NCBI RefSeq assembly: GCF_002210225.1
Contig: NZ_MWUJ01000003.1
Span: forward strand, 241,901 to 305,900
Origin: Geofilum rhodophaeum
Lineage (GTDB): Bacteria > Bacteroidota > Bacteroidia > Bacteroidales > Marinilabiliaceae
Length of the DNA stretch: 64,000 nt
Reading direction: 5' to 3'
The position numbers were made by a program, and so were the translations under genes. The notes beneath the pieces are model-generated. The model searched no databases. It saw only the letters and a list, made by a program, of their open reading frames with translations, and was not told the DNA's origin. Shown here piece after piece: positions 36,595-45,666 of this stretch. The stretch's first letter is position 1, and every line of letters begins with the position of its first letter.

Positions 36595-39114
36595 CTAATC
36601 CATATCCACGATGGTTATTCCCGCGCCGCCAAACTGGACGTGCTCATCGGCAAAACGCCGTACAAAGGGCAGAGTGTTCAAATACTCCCGAATCATGAGA
36701 CGCAAAGCCCCCGTACCCTTCCCATGCAGGATTTTAACCTGGGCAGCTCCACACATTACCGCTTCATCCAAATGCTGACTGACCCGGTCAAGGGCTTCCT
36801 CAGCCCGCAGGCCGCGTACATCAAGATCGGGCTTAAAACTCAACTTTTTATCGCGCATCCGCTGAGCCAGAGAGGCCGACACGGCACTTTCCTGTCGCAG
36901 CTCTTTTTTGTAGGCATTGCGACTGAGTTTTTCCAGTCTACTCAGTTTCACGGTGGTAACCAACTGTCCAAAAGCCACCATGGCATTCTTCCCCTTTATT
37001 TCCATCACCTCGCCGGCCTGGGCCTGACCCTGCAAACGCACATAGTCGCCCTCCTGCACAGCATCATTTTCAACCACAGTTTTTTTCTCCTTGGGCGCAG
37101 CAGCTGAAGCAGGCTCCGCTCCCTCGGCTGCATTCTGCTCACCCCTGGGCTTTGCCCCCTTCTTCCTTTGCTGCAACTTGGCCATCTTTCGCGCCAAACG
37201 GGCTTGCTCCTCCGAATCGGTCGCACCTGCTTCACCAAGCTGCTCCTTAAATCCATCCAGGGCCTTGCGTGCCAGGCGGGTCTTCTCCTTCTCTGCCTGG
37301 GTTTCCCGAATGACTCTTATGGTGTTTTCAATTTCCTTGTTGGCCCTGGCCAACAAGGCCTCGGCCTCCTTTCGAGCTTTATCGAGCAGTTCACGCCGCT
37401 CCTTTTGCAGGTTTTCCAGCTCCTTTTCATACCGTTCCGACACCCCCTCCAGTTTGCGCTCTCTGTCGCGCACCGATCGCCGCTTCTGCTCCCAGTAGCG
37501 CTTGTCGCGAATGATCTCGCGCAAGTGCTTATCAAAATGAATGTGATCCTCCCCCAAACGCTCTTTGGCCGCCGCCAGTATGTCCTCCGGCAAACCAATT
37601 TTCCGGGCAATCTCAAAAGCAAAGGAGCTGCCCGGCGACCCCACCTCCAGCTTAAACAAGGGGCGCAACTCATGCGTATCAAATTGCATGGCTCCGTTAA
37701 CCAGTCCCGCCGTTTGCGAGGCAAAATGTTTCAGATTGGTATAATGCGTGGTAATTACCCCATAAGCTCCCTGCCGGTTCAACTGATCCAACACGGCCTC
37801 CGCAATGGCGCCACCCAACATGGGTTCTGTACCCGTTCCAAATTCATCAATTAATAAAAGCGTGCGTGCATTGGCCTGTCGCACAAAATTTTTCATATTG
37901 AGCAAGTGCGAGCTGTAGGTACTCAAATCATTCTCGATGGATTGCTCGTCGCCCAAATCAAGCAAAATATGCTCGAAAAAACCCATCTGAGAGCCCTCCT
38001 CAACCGGGACCGGCAGACCGCATTGCAGCATATACTGAACCAGTCCCACCGTTTGCAAACAAACCGATTTCCCTCCGGCATTGGGCCCGGAAATCAAAAC
38101 AATTCGCGAATCGGGCGTAAAAGTGATGGACAAAGGAACCACCTCTTTTTGCTGGGCTTTATGCAGCAGATACAATAAAGGATGGCGGGCTTCACGCCAT
38201 TCAAAATCAGCTTGATTGTGCAACTCAGGCACCCTGCCCGCAATACGGGACGAAAAACGTGCCTTGGCACGAATGAAATCAATCTCTCCTAAAAACTCAT
38301 AGGCAAAGAGCAACTCCTCCAAATAGGGGCGGATAAAAGAAGATACTTCGGTTAAAATCCGGGTTATTTCACGACGCTCAGCATAGGACAGCTCCCTGAT
38401 CTCATTGTTGATCTCCACAATTTCGGCAGGCTCAATGTAAGTGGTTTTACCTGTGGCCGACTCATCGTGTACAATTCCGGGCAACTTACGCTTATTGGCC
38501 GAAACAACCGGAATAACGGCCCTACCGTCGCGAATACTGATGCTCACATCGGCATCCACCAGTCCGTCTTGTCGCGCCTTTTTTAATATGCTCATCATTT
38601 TGCGCGACACGCTCTGTTGCAAATTCAAAACCTCGCGGCGTAAGCGGGCCAACTCAGGCGACGCATTATCCTTCAGTTTCCCCTGCTTGTTCAGCACAGC
38701 GTCAATCTGTTCGATAATGGCGGGATACACCATTACATCTGCTGCCAGGGCGTGCAGACGGGGGAAATCCTCTACTTCACGCGACTGGATAAAGCGCAAC
38801 AAATCGCGAATGGTTCCCAGCGACCGGCGCAAGTCGAACAGCTCCTGCTCCTCTAAAAACAAACCCTCTACCCGAATCTTCTTTAGGGCCGAACGCACAT
38901 CAATAAAATAGGTCACCGGCAGCTCGGCACCCTCCTCTTCAAGACGCAGCACTTCAGCAGTCTGCTCCAACCAGCACAACACCTCCTCAAAATGGGTCGA
39001 AAAACCCATCGCCCCGACCCGCTCCTCGCCCAGGGGACTCAAACAATGCTCGGCCAGGAGACTGCGAATCCGGCCAAAATTCAGCTTCTGTTCAAATGCT
39101 TTCGGATAAATCAC
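36595..39114 (-). CDS. mutS2: MutS2 family ATPase/endonuclease
   Basis: An 839-residue MutS2, linked to suppression of recombination and, in some bacteria, rescue of collided ribosomes. Present are the core helices, Walker A (SGPNAGGKSVCLQTVG near 340), the signature loop (STYSSHLLNMKNFV near 400), Walker B (LLIDEFGTGTEP near 421) and a long coiled coil (about 510-640) of K, E and R. The C-terminal Smr nuclease domain has DVRGLRAEEA near 765 and ILHGKGTGALR near 795. It is divergent from the unknown gene at 39359, with a -7 box 26 bp upstream of the ATG. Confidence 0.95.
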   Translation of the reverse strand: MIYPKAFEQKLNFGRIRSLLAEHCLSPLGEERVGAMGFSTHFEEVLCWLEQTAEVLRLEEEGAELPVTYFIDVRSALKKIRVEGLFLEEQELFDLRRSLGTIRDLLRFIQSREVEDFPRLHALAADVMVYPAIIEQIDAVLNKQGKLKDNASPELARLRREVLNLQQSVSRKMMSILKKARQDGLVDADVSISIRDGRAVIPVVSANKRKLPGIVHDESATGKTTYIEPAEIVEINNEIRELSYAERREITRILTEVSSFIRPYLEELLFAYEFLGEIDFIRAKARFSSRIAGRVPELHNQADFEWREARHPLLYLLHKAQQKEVVPLSITFTPDSRIVLISGPNAGGKSVCLQTVGLVQYMLQCGLPVPVEEGSQMGFFEHILLDLGDEQSIENDLSTYSSHLLNMKNFVRQANARTLLLIDEFGTGTEPMLGGAIAEAVLDQLNRQGAYGVITTHYTNLKHFASQTAGLVNGAMQFDTHELRPLFKLEVGSPGSSFAFEIARKIGLPEDILAAAKERLGEDHIHFDKHLREIIRDKRYWEQKRRSVRDRERKLEGVSERYEKELENLQKERRELLDKARKEAEALLARANKEIENTIRVIRETQAEKEKTRLARKALDGFKEQLGEAGATDSEEQARLARKMAKLQQRKKGAKPRGEQNAAEGAEPASAAAPKEKKTVVENDAVQEGDYVRLQGQAQAGEVMEIKGKNAMVAFGQLVTTVKLSRLEKLSRNAYKKELRQESAVSASLAQRMRDKKLSFKPDLDVRGLRAEEALDRVSQHLDEAVMCGAAQVKILHGKGTGALRLMIREYLNTLPFVRRFADEHVQFGGAGITIVDMD

Positions 39115-39140
39115 GTAATAGTTGTTTCAATTTTCAGCCA

Positions 39141-39148
39141 CAAAAATA
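39141..39148 (-). promoter_or_regulatory. -7 box of mutS2
   Basis: The minus strand reads TATTTTTG. The implied start near 39134 gives a 20-nt leader to the mutS2 ATG at 39114. Confidence 0.45.
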
Positions 39149-39314
39149 CAAAATACTTTAAGGCCTCCTGCATTTTGCTCAAATCGGGAAGGAATGCATC
39201 GACGCTGCGAACAATTCGTTCAAAAAAACTGCGTCAACCACCCCAAATGTCTCCATTTTATCCCAAACCTACCCACCTGCACACTTATTAACGCAGCGCT
39301 GACCCTTGAATCCT

Positions 39315-39322
39315 TACCTTTG
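39315..39322 (+). promoter_or_regulatory. -7 box of the 600-residue unknown gene
   Basis: TACCTTTG (TAnnTTTG). The implied start near 39329 gives a 30-nt leader to the ATG at 39359. This shows that the open frame upstream of 39359 is not translated. Confidence 0.55.
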
Positions 39323-39358
39323 TTATCGGCAAGTGATCAATATTTTAACACCACAAAT

Positions 39359-41161
39359 ATGCAAGTACACTCCTTTCACATTCCCGTCATGGGAATTGGT
39401 TACACTATTGACTCTCCCATTCGGGTTGCCCACCTGGGAATATCTTCAGCCATTTCTTTGGTAGACGATATGCTCACAGAACGCATGCGCGAATTTTACA
39501 GCAAAAAATACAGCCTGCCTTTTGCGCCCATTGCCCGTCACGATGAAGACGCAAGAGCCAACCGCATTACCGCCTACCTGAACACCGTTCACCATCTCGT
39601 TCAGCAAAAGGTCAGAGATTTTAAAGCACAACTCTTGCACCAGAAGGAAACCCTTCAGCAATACATAGACCTTTTACCCGACACCGCGGAGCTGAAAAAA
39701 CAATTACAAGCCAATTTACACAGGGGTCAGGAAGCCATCAAGCAGGTATTGGAACAACACTACCGCAGCGGCAGCATCGACGTCAACATCATGACCAAGC
39801 TCGACAAGGCCAACTACCGCGATCGCCAACCCCTGCCCATCGAATACAACGATGCCCATGCCTCCTTACGCGGCTTTGCCCAAAGTAAGGTCAGCGGCGC
39901 CCTGGTGCTTTCCGCAGGGATGAATGCACGACTGTATTCCTACATGGAGCAATTTGCCGATTTCTACCCCGGGGCAGACGGCAGCTTCAGCAAAAAAATC
40001 ATCTTAAAGGTATCGGACTACCGTTCGGCCATCGTGCAGGGCAAGATCTTTGCCAAAAAAGGTTTATGGATTTCGGAATTCCGGGTAGAATCGGGCCTCA
40101 ATTGCGGGGGGCACGCATTTGCCACGCAAGGATTTTTAATGGGGCCCATCCTCGAAGAATTCAGCAACAACCGCGCAGCCCTTCAAAAGGAACTCTTTGA
40201 GTTGTACAAGAGGGGATTGGAAGCCAAAGACATCCCGGCACCCGAACACGCACCTGAAATGCGCCTCACCGCCCAGGGAGGGGTAGGTACTGCCGAAGAG
40301 CACAACAACCTGATGCAAAGGTACGGACTCGACAGCGTCGGCTGGGGATCTCCCTTTTTGCTGGTACCCGAAGCAGTCGCTATCGACCCGGACACCATTG
40401 AGCTATTGGCCAAAGGACAGGAAAAAGATTACTTTCTGAGTCATGTATCTCCTGTGGGTGTACGCTTCAACAATATACGTGGCGCTTCGCGCGACCTGGA
40501 GCAACAAGCCCTGGCCAAAGCAGGCAAGCCGGGCGCAGCCTGCACCAAGCAATTCATCCTGCTTAACACAGAATTTACCGAGCGGCCCATTTGTACGGCT
40601 TCGAGTCGCTACCAAAAACTCAAAATAGAGGAACTGGACAAACAGAACCTGGATGCCGCAGCTTACCAGAAAGTCTACGATAAAATCGTAGCCAAATCGT
40701 GCATCTGCAACGGACTGGGTGTGGCCACCCTTAACTCCCACGACATAGACACCACCCGCGAGGGACAAGGCGTATCCATTTGTCCCGGTCCCAACCTGGC
40801 CTACTTTAACCGACAGGCCAGTCTCACCGAAATGCTTGATCACATCTACGGACGCAGCAGTCTGATCAACGAAGCGCAGCGCCCCAACCTGTTTGTTAAG
40901 GAACTGGGGATGTACCTCGACTACCTGCAGGAAGAATTTGACGACAGTGAGCAAGTAGATGCCCGACAAATAAAGGGCTGGCAAACCTTCATCCAAAACC
41001 TGCGCAACGGCATATCCTACTACCAAAATCTTTTTGATTTGGATGCCAACTGGTCGGAAGCCACGCGGGAGAAAACCCTGGACCAGCTGGACCAGGCAAC
41101 CGCACGCCTCAACAAACTGGAAGAACATTGGCAAACCTTTAAAGAAAAGGTTTGCATCTAA
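39359..41161 (+). CDS. Conserved Cys-rich protein, unknown function
   Basis: A 600-residue cytoplasmic protein. I do not recognise a named family, though similar proteins occur in other Bacteroidota. It begins VMGIGYTIDSPIRVAHLGISS, includes RVESGLNCGGHAFATQG near 240, TAQGGVGTAEEHNNL near 300, GWGSPFLLVPEA near 325, and a conserved block FTERPICTASSRYQKLKIEE near 410. Cysteines lie in KSCICNGLGVA near 455 and SICPGPNLAYF near 480. The Gly-rich motif after beta strands resembles flavin-binding TIM barrels (nitronate-monooxygenase or glutamate-synthase-like), and the Cys could bind an iron-sulfur cluster; both are guesses. It has its own promoter and a strong terminator, so it is monocistronic. 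Confidence 0.75.
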   Translation: MQVHSFHIPVMGIGYTIDSPIRVAHLGISSAISLVDDMLTERMREFYSKKYSLPFAPIARHDEDARANRITAYLNTVHHLVQQKVRDFKAQLLHQKETLQQYIDLLPDTAELKKQLQANLHRGQEAIKQVLEQHYRSGSIDVNIMTKLDKANYRDRQPLPIEYNDAHASLRGFAQSKVSGALVLSAGMNARLYSYMEQFADFYPGADGSFSKKIILKVSDYRSAIVQGKIFAKKGLWISEFRVESGLNCGGHAFATQGFLMGPILEEFSNNRAALQKELFELYKRGLEAKDIPAPEHAPEMRLTAQGGVGTAEEHNNLMQRYGLDSVGWGSPFLLVPEAVAIDPDTIELLAKGQEKDYFLSHVSPVGVRFNNIRGASRDLEQQALAKAGKPGAACTKQFILLNTEFTERPICTASSRYQKLKIEELDKQNLDAAAYQKVYDKIVAKSCICNGLGVATLNSHDIDTTREGQGVSICPGPNLAYFNRQASLTEMLDHIYGRSSLINEAQRPNLFVKELGMYLDYLQEEFDDSEQVDARQIKGWQTFIQNLRNGISYYQNLFDLDANWSEATREKTLDQLDQATARLNKLEEHWQTFKEKVCI

Positions 41162-41166
41162 AAGAG

Positions 41167-41203
41167 ATAAAGGGTTAAACAATGTTTGGCCCTTTATTTT
41201 TAT
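41167..41203 (+). terminator. Terminator of the 600-residue unknown gene
   Basis: ATAAAGGGTTAAAC and GTTTGGCCCTTTAT form a 14-bp stem (two G-U) with loop AAT, followed by TTTTTAT, just past the stop codon. Confidence 0.85.
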
Positions 41204-41226
41204 ACCGGACTGCTGCAAGAATTCCT

Positions 41227-41234
41227 TATCTTTG
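41227..41234 (+). promoter_or_regulatory. -7 box of panB
   Basis: TATCTTTG (TAnnTTTG). The implied start near 41241 gives a short leader to the ATG at 41254, so the longer frame from 41182 is not used. Confidence 0.5.
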
Positions 41235-41253
41235 TGGATTAAAACTTACAATC

Positions 41254-42072
41254 ATGTCAGTAGCAAAAGAAGGCCCCAAGAAAATCACGACGCACGTACT
41301 GAGCGAGATGAAAATGAAGGGGGAGAAAATTGCCATGCTTACCGCCTACGATTACTCGATGGCCAAATTGGTAGATAAGGCAGGGCTGGACGTTGTTTTG
41401 GTAGGCGATTCGGCGGCCAATGTAATGGCAGGCTGGGAAACCACCCTGCCCATCACGCTGGACCAGATGATTTACCATGCCGCCTCGGTGGTGCGTGGCG
41501 TCAAACGCGCCATGGTGGTGGCCGATTTGCCCTTTGGGAGCTATCAGGGCAACAGCAAAGAGGCGGTGGCCTCAGCCATTCGTATGATGAAGGAATCGGG
41601 CGCCGATGCCTTGAAGCTGGAAGGCGGAAAGGAAATTGTTGAATCCATCGAACGCATACTCTCAGCAGGCATCCCGGTAATGGGACACCTGGGCTTAACG
41701 CCGCAAAGCATTCATAAGTTTGGCACCTACAGCGTACGCGCCAAACAGGAAGAAGAAGCCAACAAATTGGTAGAAGATGCCCACTTGCTGGAAAAAGCCG
41801 GCGCTTTTGCCATTGTACTGGAAAAAATACCGGCCAAACTGGCCGAAAAGGTGGCCAAAGAACTGACCATTCCCGTTATTGGCATTGGTGCCGGAGGGGG
41901 CGTGGACGGACAGGTACTGGTGGTGCACGACATGCTGGGCATCAATCAGGAATTTTCACCCCGCTTTTTAAGGAGGTACCACAACTTATACGCAGAAATA
42001 GTTGGTGCCGTTGGCAACTACATCGAAGACGTAAAGTCGAGTGATTTCCCCAACGAAAGAGAGCAATACTAA
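41254..42072 (+). CDS. panB: 3-methyl-2-oxobutanoate hydroxymethyltransferase
   Basis: First step of pantothenate synthesis, adding a hydroxymethyl group from methylene-tetrahydrofolate to ketoisovalerate. The 272-residue barrel has [17 protein letters not shown] near 27, [14 protein letters not shown] near 48 (metal Asp), [10 protein letters not shown] near 89, ALKLEGG near 119, GHLGLTPQ near 143 and [16 protein letters not shown] near 210. The pseudouridine synthase gene starts 26 bp downstream. Confidence 0.95.
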   Translation: MSVAKEGPKKITTHVLSEMKMKGEKIAMLTAYDYSMAKLVDKAGLDVVLVGDSAANVMAGWETTLPITLDQMIYHAASVVRGVKRAMVVADLPFGSYQGNSKEAVASAIRMMKESGADALKLEGGKEIVESIERILSAGIPVMGHLGLTPQSIHKFGTYSVRAKQEEEANKLVEDAHLLEKAGAFAIVLEKIPAKLAEKVAKELTIPVIGIGAGGGVDGQVLVVHDMLGINQEFSPRFLRRYHNLYAEIVGAVGNYIEDVKSSDFPNEREQY

Positions 42073-42098
42073 CAGCAAGTCATTAAGCGCAGCCATTT

Positions 42099-42788
42099 AT
42101 GCAATTGGACATACTTTACGAAGACAACCATCTGATCGCCGTTAATAAAACGGGGCACGACCTGGTTCAGGGCGACGAGACCGGGGACGAACCGCTGGCC
42201 GAGAAAGTAAAAGACTACATCAAACACAAATACAACAAACCGGGGGAGGTGTACCTGGGCGTGGTGCACCGACTCGACCGACCGGTTAGCGGAGTGGTAC
42301 TCTTTGCACGCACCAGCAAGGCACTCACCCGCCTGAACAAAATGTTTCAGGACCACGAGGTGAAAAAGACTTACTGGGCCATAGTTCAAAACCTCCCGGA
42401 GGAGGATGAAGCGACCCTGCGCCACTTTATGCTGAAGGACAGCAAAAAGAACAAATCACACGCCTTTCCAAAAATGCGTTCCGGCGCCAAAGAAGGCGTC
42501 CTCAGCTACAAACTCATCTCCAGTTCAGCCCGCTATCACTTGTTGGAGGTGGACTTGCAAACGGGGCGCCATCATCAAATCAGGGCCCAGCTGGCTAAAA
42601 TCGGCTGTCCCATTCGTGGCGACCTCAAATACGGTTCCCCACGCTCCAATCCCGATGGCGGTATTTCACTGCATGCACGCCGCCTGCGTTTCGTTCACCC
42701 GGTAAAACAAGAACCGGTGGAAATCATCGCACCGGTTCCTGTTGAAGACAATCTGTGGCGTGAATTTGCCAACGTCGTTAAAAAGTAA
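42099..42788 (+). CDS. RluA-family RNA pseudouridine synthase
   Basis: A 229-residue RluA/TruC-type enzyme without an S4 domain. The catalytic motif VVHRLDRPVSGVVLFA near 54 has the active Asp. NHLIAVNKTGHDLVQGD near 10 is the preceding N-terminal motif, and LEVDLQTGRHHQIRAQL near 150 the C-terminal one. It modifies rRNA or tRNA; the target cannot be told from sequence. Likely co-transcribed with panB. Confidence 0.9.
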   Translation: MQLDILYEDNHLIAVNKTGHDLVQGDETGDEPLAEKVKDYIKHKYNKPGEVYLGVVHRLDRPVSGVVLFARTSKALTRLNKMFQDHEVKKTYWAIVQNLPEEDEATLRHFMLKDSKKNKSHAFPKMRSGAKEGVLSYKLISSSARYHLLEVDLQTGRHHQIRAQLAKIGCPIRGDLKYGSPRSNPDGGISLHARRLRFVHPVKQEPVEIIAPVPVEDNLWREFANVVKK

Positions 42789-42826
42789 ATTTCTCGAATC
42801 CACGTATTTCATGGGTCCACTAATTT

Positions 42827-42913
42827 CACGAATTACACTAATTAGGATAAAATTTCGCGTGTGCAAAATTCGTGCAAATTAGTGTAATTCGTGGATCGTA
42901 ATTCGTGGATCGT
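42827..42913. repeat. Intergenic inverted and tandem repeats
   Basis: A perfect 17-bp inverted repeat, CACGAATTACACTAATT (42827-42843) with AATTAGTGTAATTCGTG (42877-42893), is joined to a tandem 14-bp direct repeat AATTCGTGGATCGT (42886-42899 and 42900-42913). It fills most of the 127-bp gap between two convergent genes and could form a cruciform. It has no T tract, so it is not a normal terminator; the family of such AT-rich repeats may be scattered in the genome. Confidence 0.85.
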
Positions 42914-42915
42914 AA

Positions 42916-45387
42916 TTAGAACCGCAGCACCATCTGCCCCATAAAATGACGACCAGCCTGCGGAAAATAACCGTCCATGACGCGGCGTTGACCGTTGTAT
43001 ATGTAGCTGTACACCCAGGCGTTGGACAAATATTCCACATCAAAAAGATTGCTCACCTGAAGACCCAGCTCAAGTCCTTTAAAGCTGCCTAAAACCGGAC
43101 GATAGCGCAGAGTAAGGTCGTTAACCAGGTAAGCATCGAGCCGGCGCTCTGCACTCGAGGTGTTGTCTACATACTGACTGCCCACGTATCTCGTATTCAG
43201 CACAGCCTGAAGCTGGGGAATCACCACAGCCTCCAGGCGACTCGCCATGGTCCACTCCGGCGAAAAAGCCAAATCGGTCGTTCCCAGCTCATTCACTTCC
43301 TGCCCCCAGGTATCCCAATTGTCGACGTACTCGCTAAAGTTTCTAATTTTGTTGGCCGACCACACCACATTACCGCCCCAATTGAGCCACTGCAACAGGC
43401 GGGCCTGAGCCGAAAGCTCCAGTCCGGCCCGGTAACTTTCCGGCACATTATTCATAATGTAGGCCCCAACATTGTTAATTTTCCCGGTAAGCACCAGCTG
43501 ATCTTCATAATCCATATAAAAACCGTTCAGTTGTATGGCCCACTGACCTCCCTGCCATTCCAGACCCGCCTCATAATCAATCAGGCGCTCAGCCTGAGGC
43601 ACCACCTCTTCGTCGGCATCCCTAAAATCGCTGCGTGATGGTTCGCGGTTGGCCACAGCAACCGAAGCAAAGGCACGTCCGCCTCTGCCCCACACGTAAT
43701 TCAAACCCAATTTGGGGTTAAAGAAATCATAACTGGTCGATCGGGTCAAATCGCGCTGATCGTCGTGCACCCCGCTGATTTCATAATTAACATGGCGAAG
43801 CTGAGCGTCGCCATAGGTCGTAAAACCAGGCAGCCATTCAACACTCATTTTCAAATAATAACTCAAATCCTCCTTCGAACCCTCGTTAAAGTACCAACGG
43901 TAGCCCTCAGCTACGCCCGCATTATAGCCCATCCAAACTACATCGCCATAGTGCTCTCCGTCGTATCGGTTCCAGGCTCCTCCCAAAACCATATGCAGCG
44001 GTCCCTGAGCGTAAACACCAGAAAAAGTTGCCCCATAAAAATGATTATCCAGCCATTTTTGGGCAATCAGATCCGTTTTGGTAATGGTATCTCCCTCAAA
44101 AACGAGAGCCGGAGTTGACTCACCACCAATCATATGACTGGGCACTGGCAAATTATACTTACCGAACCGTTCATTGTACTTAAAAGATTCGTAATAGCCC
44201 TTCCCTCGGGTATAATGCAAGGCGCCATTTAAAAGGATACTGGCCGTAGGTTTGTGCGACAGGTGCAACTGGTAATGGTCCTGCTGATAATTATCGGTTT
44301 GATTGTCGTACAAATAACGATTAAAGGTGCGTGCATCCGAAGCGTACAGGTTGGCTGCTTCCTCCGGAGACCAGCCATCGTCGGCGACAAGCTGTTCCAT
44401 CCCAGCCTGATCGTTTTCCAGCTTTACCTTAGGTACACCATTCCAGGCCTGCATGGTTCTTTCCTGGCCCGAAAAAGTTACCAGACGTACAGAGGTCCGC
44501 TCTCCAAACCAGCCGCCCGATAGGTAAAAGGACTTCAAATCCGAAGCAGAGCGATCCACAAATCCATCGGAAGTCACTCTCGACAGCCTTGCATCAAAAG
44601 AGAAACCCTTGTCGAGCAGACCGGTTTGCAACTGCACACTGTTGCGCCAGGTTCCAAAAGATCCGAAGGCATTATCAATCAAAACCTGTCGTTCTCCGGC
44701 CCCGTTCAGCGTACTGAAATTGACCGAACCGCCAAAAGCAGCCACCCCATTGGTCGAAGTCCCCACGCCACGTTGTACCTGTACCCGGCTGACCGAGGCT
44801 GCCAGGTCGGGCATATTTACCCAAAATACACCCTGCGACTCTGCATCATTCATGGGAATGCCATTTACCGTTACATTGATGCGCGTAAGATCCGAACCCC
44901 GTATACGCATACCGGTATAACCAATACCTGTTCCAGCATCAGAACTCACGACAAGACCCGGCGTCATATTAAGCAGATAAGGCAGGTCCTGACCAAAGTT
45001 CCGCTCGGCCAAATCCTCCTTACTTAACTCACTTTGCGCCACCGGATCGGTTCTTCTGGCACGAATTCCTGCTACGGTAACTTCCCTTGCCATAAAACTG
45101 GCCTCTTCCAAAACCAGCTGCAGATCAAGGTCGTGTTCAACATCCAGCCTCTGTTTCAAGACCTCGAATCCCAAAAAACGGACTTCGAGGAGCTGCTGCC
45201 CTTCTGCTACCCGGGCAAAAAGAAAACGACCGTCGTTACCGGTCACCGTAGTTTGCTGTCCCACAAGCACTGCGGCTCCGGGCAAGGCCTCTCCGGCCGG
45301 ATTCAACACTACGCCACTTACCTTATACTGTGCAAAGGCAAGACAACTAACCGCCCACAGGGCGGTCAACACAAAAAACTTCTTCAT
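42916..45387 (-). CDS. TonB-dependent receptor, TPP-riboswitch controlled
   Basis: An 823-residue outer-membrane receptor. The signal peptide MKKFFVLTALWAVSCLAFA is followed by a carboxypeptidase-regulatory-like domain (VVLNPAGEALPGAAVLVGQQ), then the plug (LPYLLNMTPGLVVSSDAGTG near 135, RIRGSDLTRINVTVNGIP near 160, VQVQRGVGTSTNG near 197), and a 22-strand-type barrel ending in the phenylalanine-terminal QMVLRF. It has no SusD partner nearby. The upstream leader is a thiamine pyrophosphate riboswitch, so it likely imports thiamine or a precursor. The first Met of the frame (45411) precedes the signal peptide; 45387 is used. Confidence 0.93.
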   Translation of the reverse strand: MKKFFVLTALWAVSCLAFAQYKVSGVVLNPAGEALPGAAVLVGQQTTVTGNDGRFLFARVAEGQQLLEVRFLGFEVLKQRLDVEHDLDLQLVLEEASFMAREVTVAGIRARRTDPVAQSELSKEDLAERNFGQDLPYLLNMTPGLVVSSDAGTGIGYTGMRIRGSDLTRINVTVNGIPMNDAESQGVFWVNMPDLAASVSRVQVQRGVGTSTNGVAAFGGSVNFSTLNGAGERQVLIDNAFGSFGTWRNSVQLQTGLLDKGFSFDARLSRVTSDGFVDRSASDLKSFYLSGGWFGERTSVRLVTFSGQERTMQAWNGVPKVKLENDQAGMEQLVADDGWSPEEAANLYASDARTFNRYLYDNQTDNYQQDHYQLHLSHKPTASILLNGALHYTRGKGYYESFKYNERFGKYNLPVPSHMIGGESTPALVFEGDTITKTDLIAQKWLDNHFYGATFSGVYAQGPLHMVLGGAWNRYDGEHYGDVVWMGYNAGVAEGYRWYFNEGSKEDLSYYLKMSVEWLPGFTTYGDAQLRHVNYEISGVHDDQRDLTRSTSYDFFNPKLGLNYVWGRGGRAFASVAVANREPSRSDFRDADEEVVPQAERLIDYEAGLEWQGGQWAIQLNGFYMDYEDQLVLTGKINNVGAYIMNNVPESYRAGLELSAQARLLQWLNWGGNVVWSANKIRNFSEYVDNWDTWGQEVNELGTTDLAFSPEWTMASRLEAVVIPQLQAVLNTRYVGSQYVDNTSSAERRLDAYLVNDLTLRYRPVLGSFKGLELGLQVSNLFDVEYLSNAWVYSYIYNGQRRVMDGYFPQAGRHFMGQMVLRF

Positions 45388-45449
45388 TTTAAAGCAGTTA
45401 AGTTTAAACAATAGGTTATAAACAACTGCAATGAGGATGTAATAGGAGA

Positions 45450-45535
45450 TGTAAACCTTCCCTTACCGGCATTACCCGGTCAGGTTCAGAGGGTATGATC
45501 TCAGCCCGTTCATTTAGGGCACCCCATTGGCGCCA
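45450..45535 (-). promoter_or_regulatory. TPP riboswitch (THI element)
   Basis: On the minus strand, read 5' to 3', are GGGGTGCC, GGCTGAGAT, ACCCTCTGAACCTGA, GGGTAATGCCGG and AAGGGAAGG. These are the hallmark blocks of the thi box in correct order and spacing. It sits directly at the transcript start (-7 box at 45536-45543) and ends about 63 nt before the receptor ATG. High TPP is expected to repress the receptor. Confidence 0.95.
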
Positions 45536-45543
45536 CAAAGATA
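45536..45543 (-). promoter_or_regulatory. -7 box of the TPP-riboswitch leader
   Basis: The minus strand reads TATCTTTG (TAnnTTTG). The implied start near 45529 puts the riboswitch at the very 5' end. Confidence 0.6.
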
Positions 45544-45615
45544 AGGAAAAAATGGTCAGGCCCTCCTCAGGCAAAACGATAATCCCTATCCTTACACCCT
45601 GCTTTAGATATGGGC

Positions 45616-45645
45616 AAAAAAAACCACCTCTGTTCGGAGGTGGCT
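45616..45645 (-). terminator. Terminator of the lipoprotein thioredoxin gene
   Basis: CCACCTC / GAGGTGG stem with a six-base loop, followed on the minus strand by TTTTTTTT. It lies 22-50 bp past the stop codon. Confidence 0.85.
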
Positions 45646-45666
45646 TTTTTATCCTTCTATTGAAGC

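Noticed and set aside
39122..39358. Upstream extension of the 600-residue protein gene
   Set aside because: It overlaps the mutS2 promoter and the gene's own -7 box at 39315; the sequence is not protein-like.
40403..41218. 271-codon minus frame inside the unknown gene
   Set aside because: Antisense to a conserved protein and crosses its terminator.
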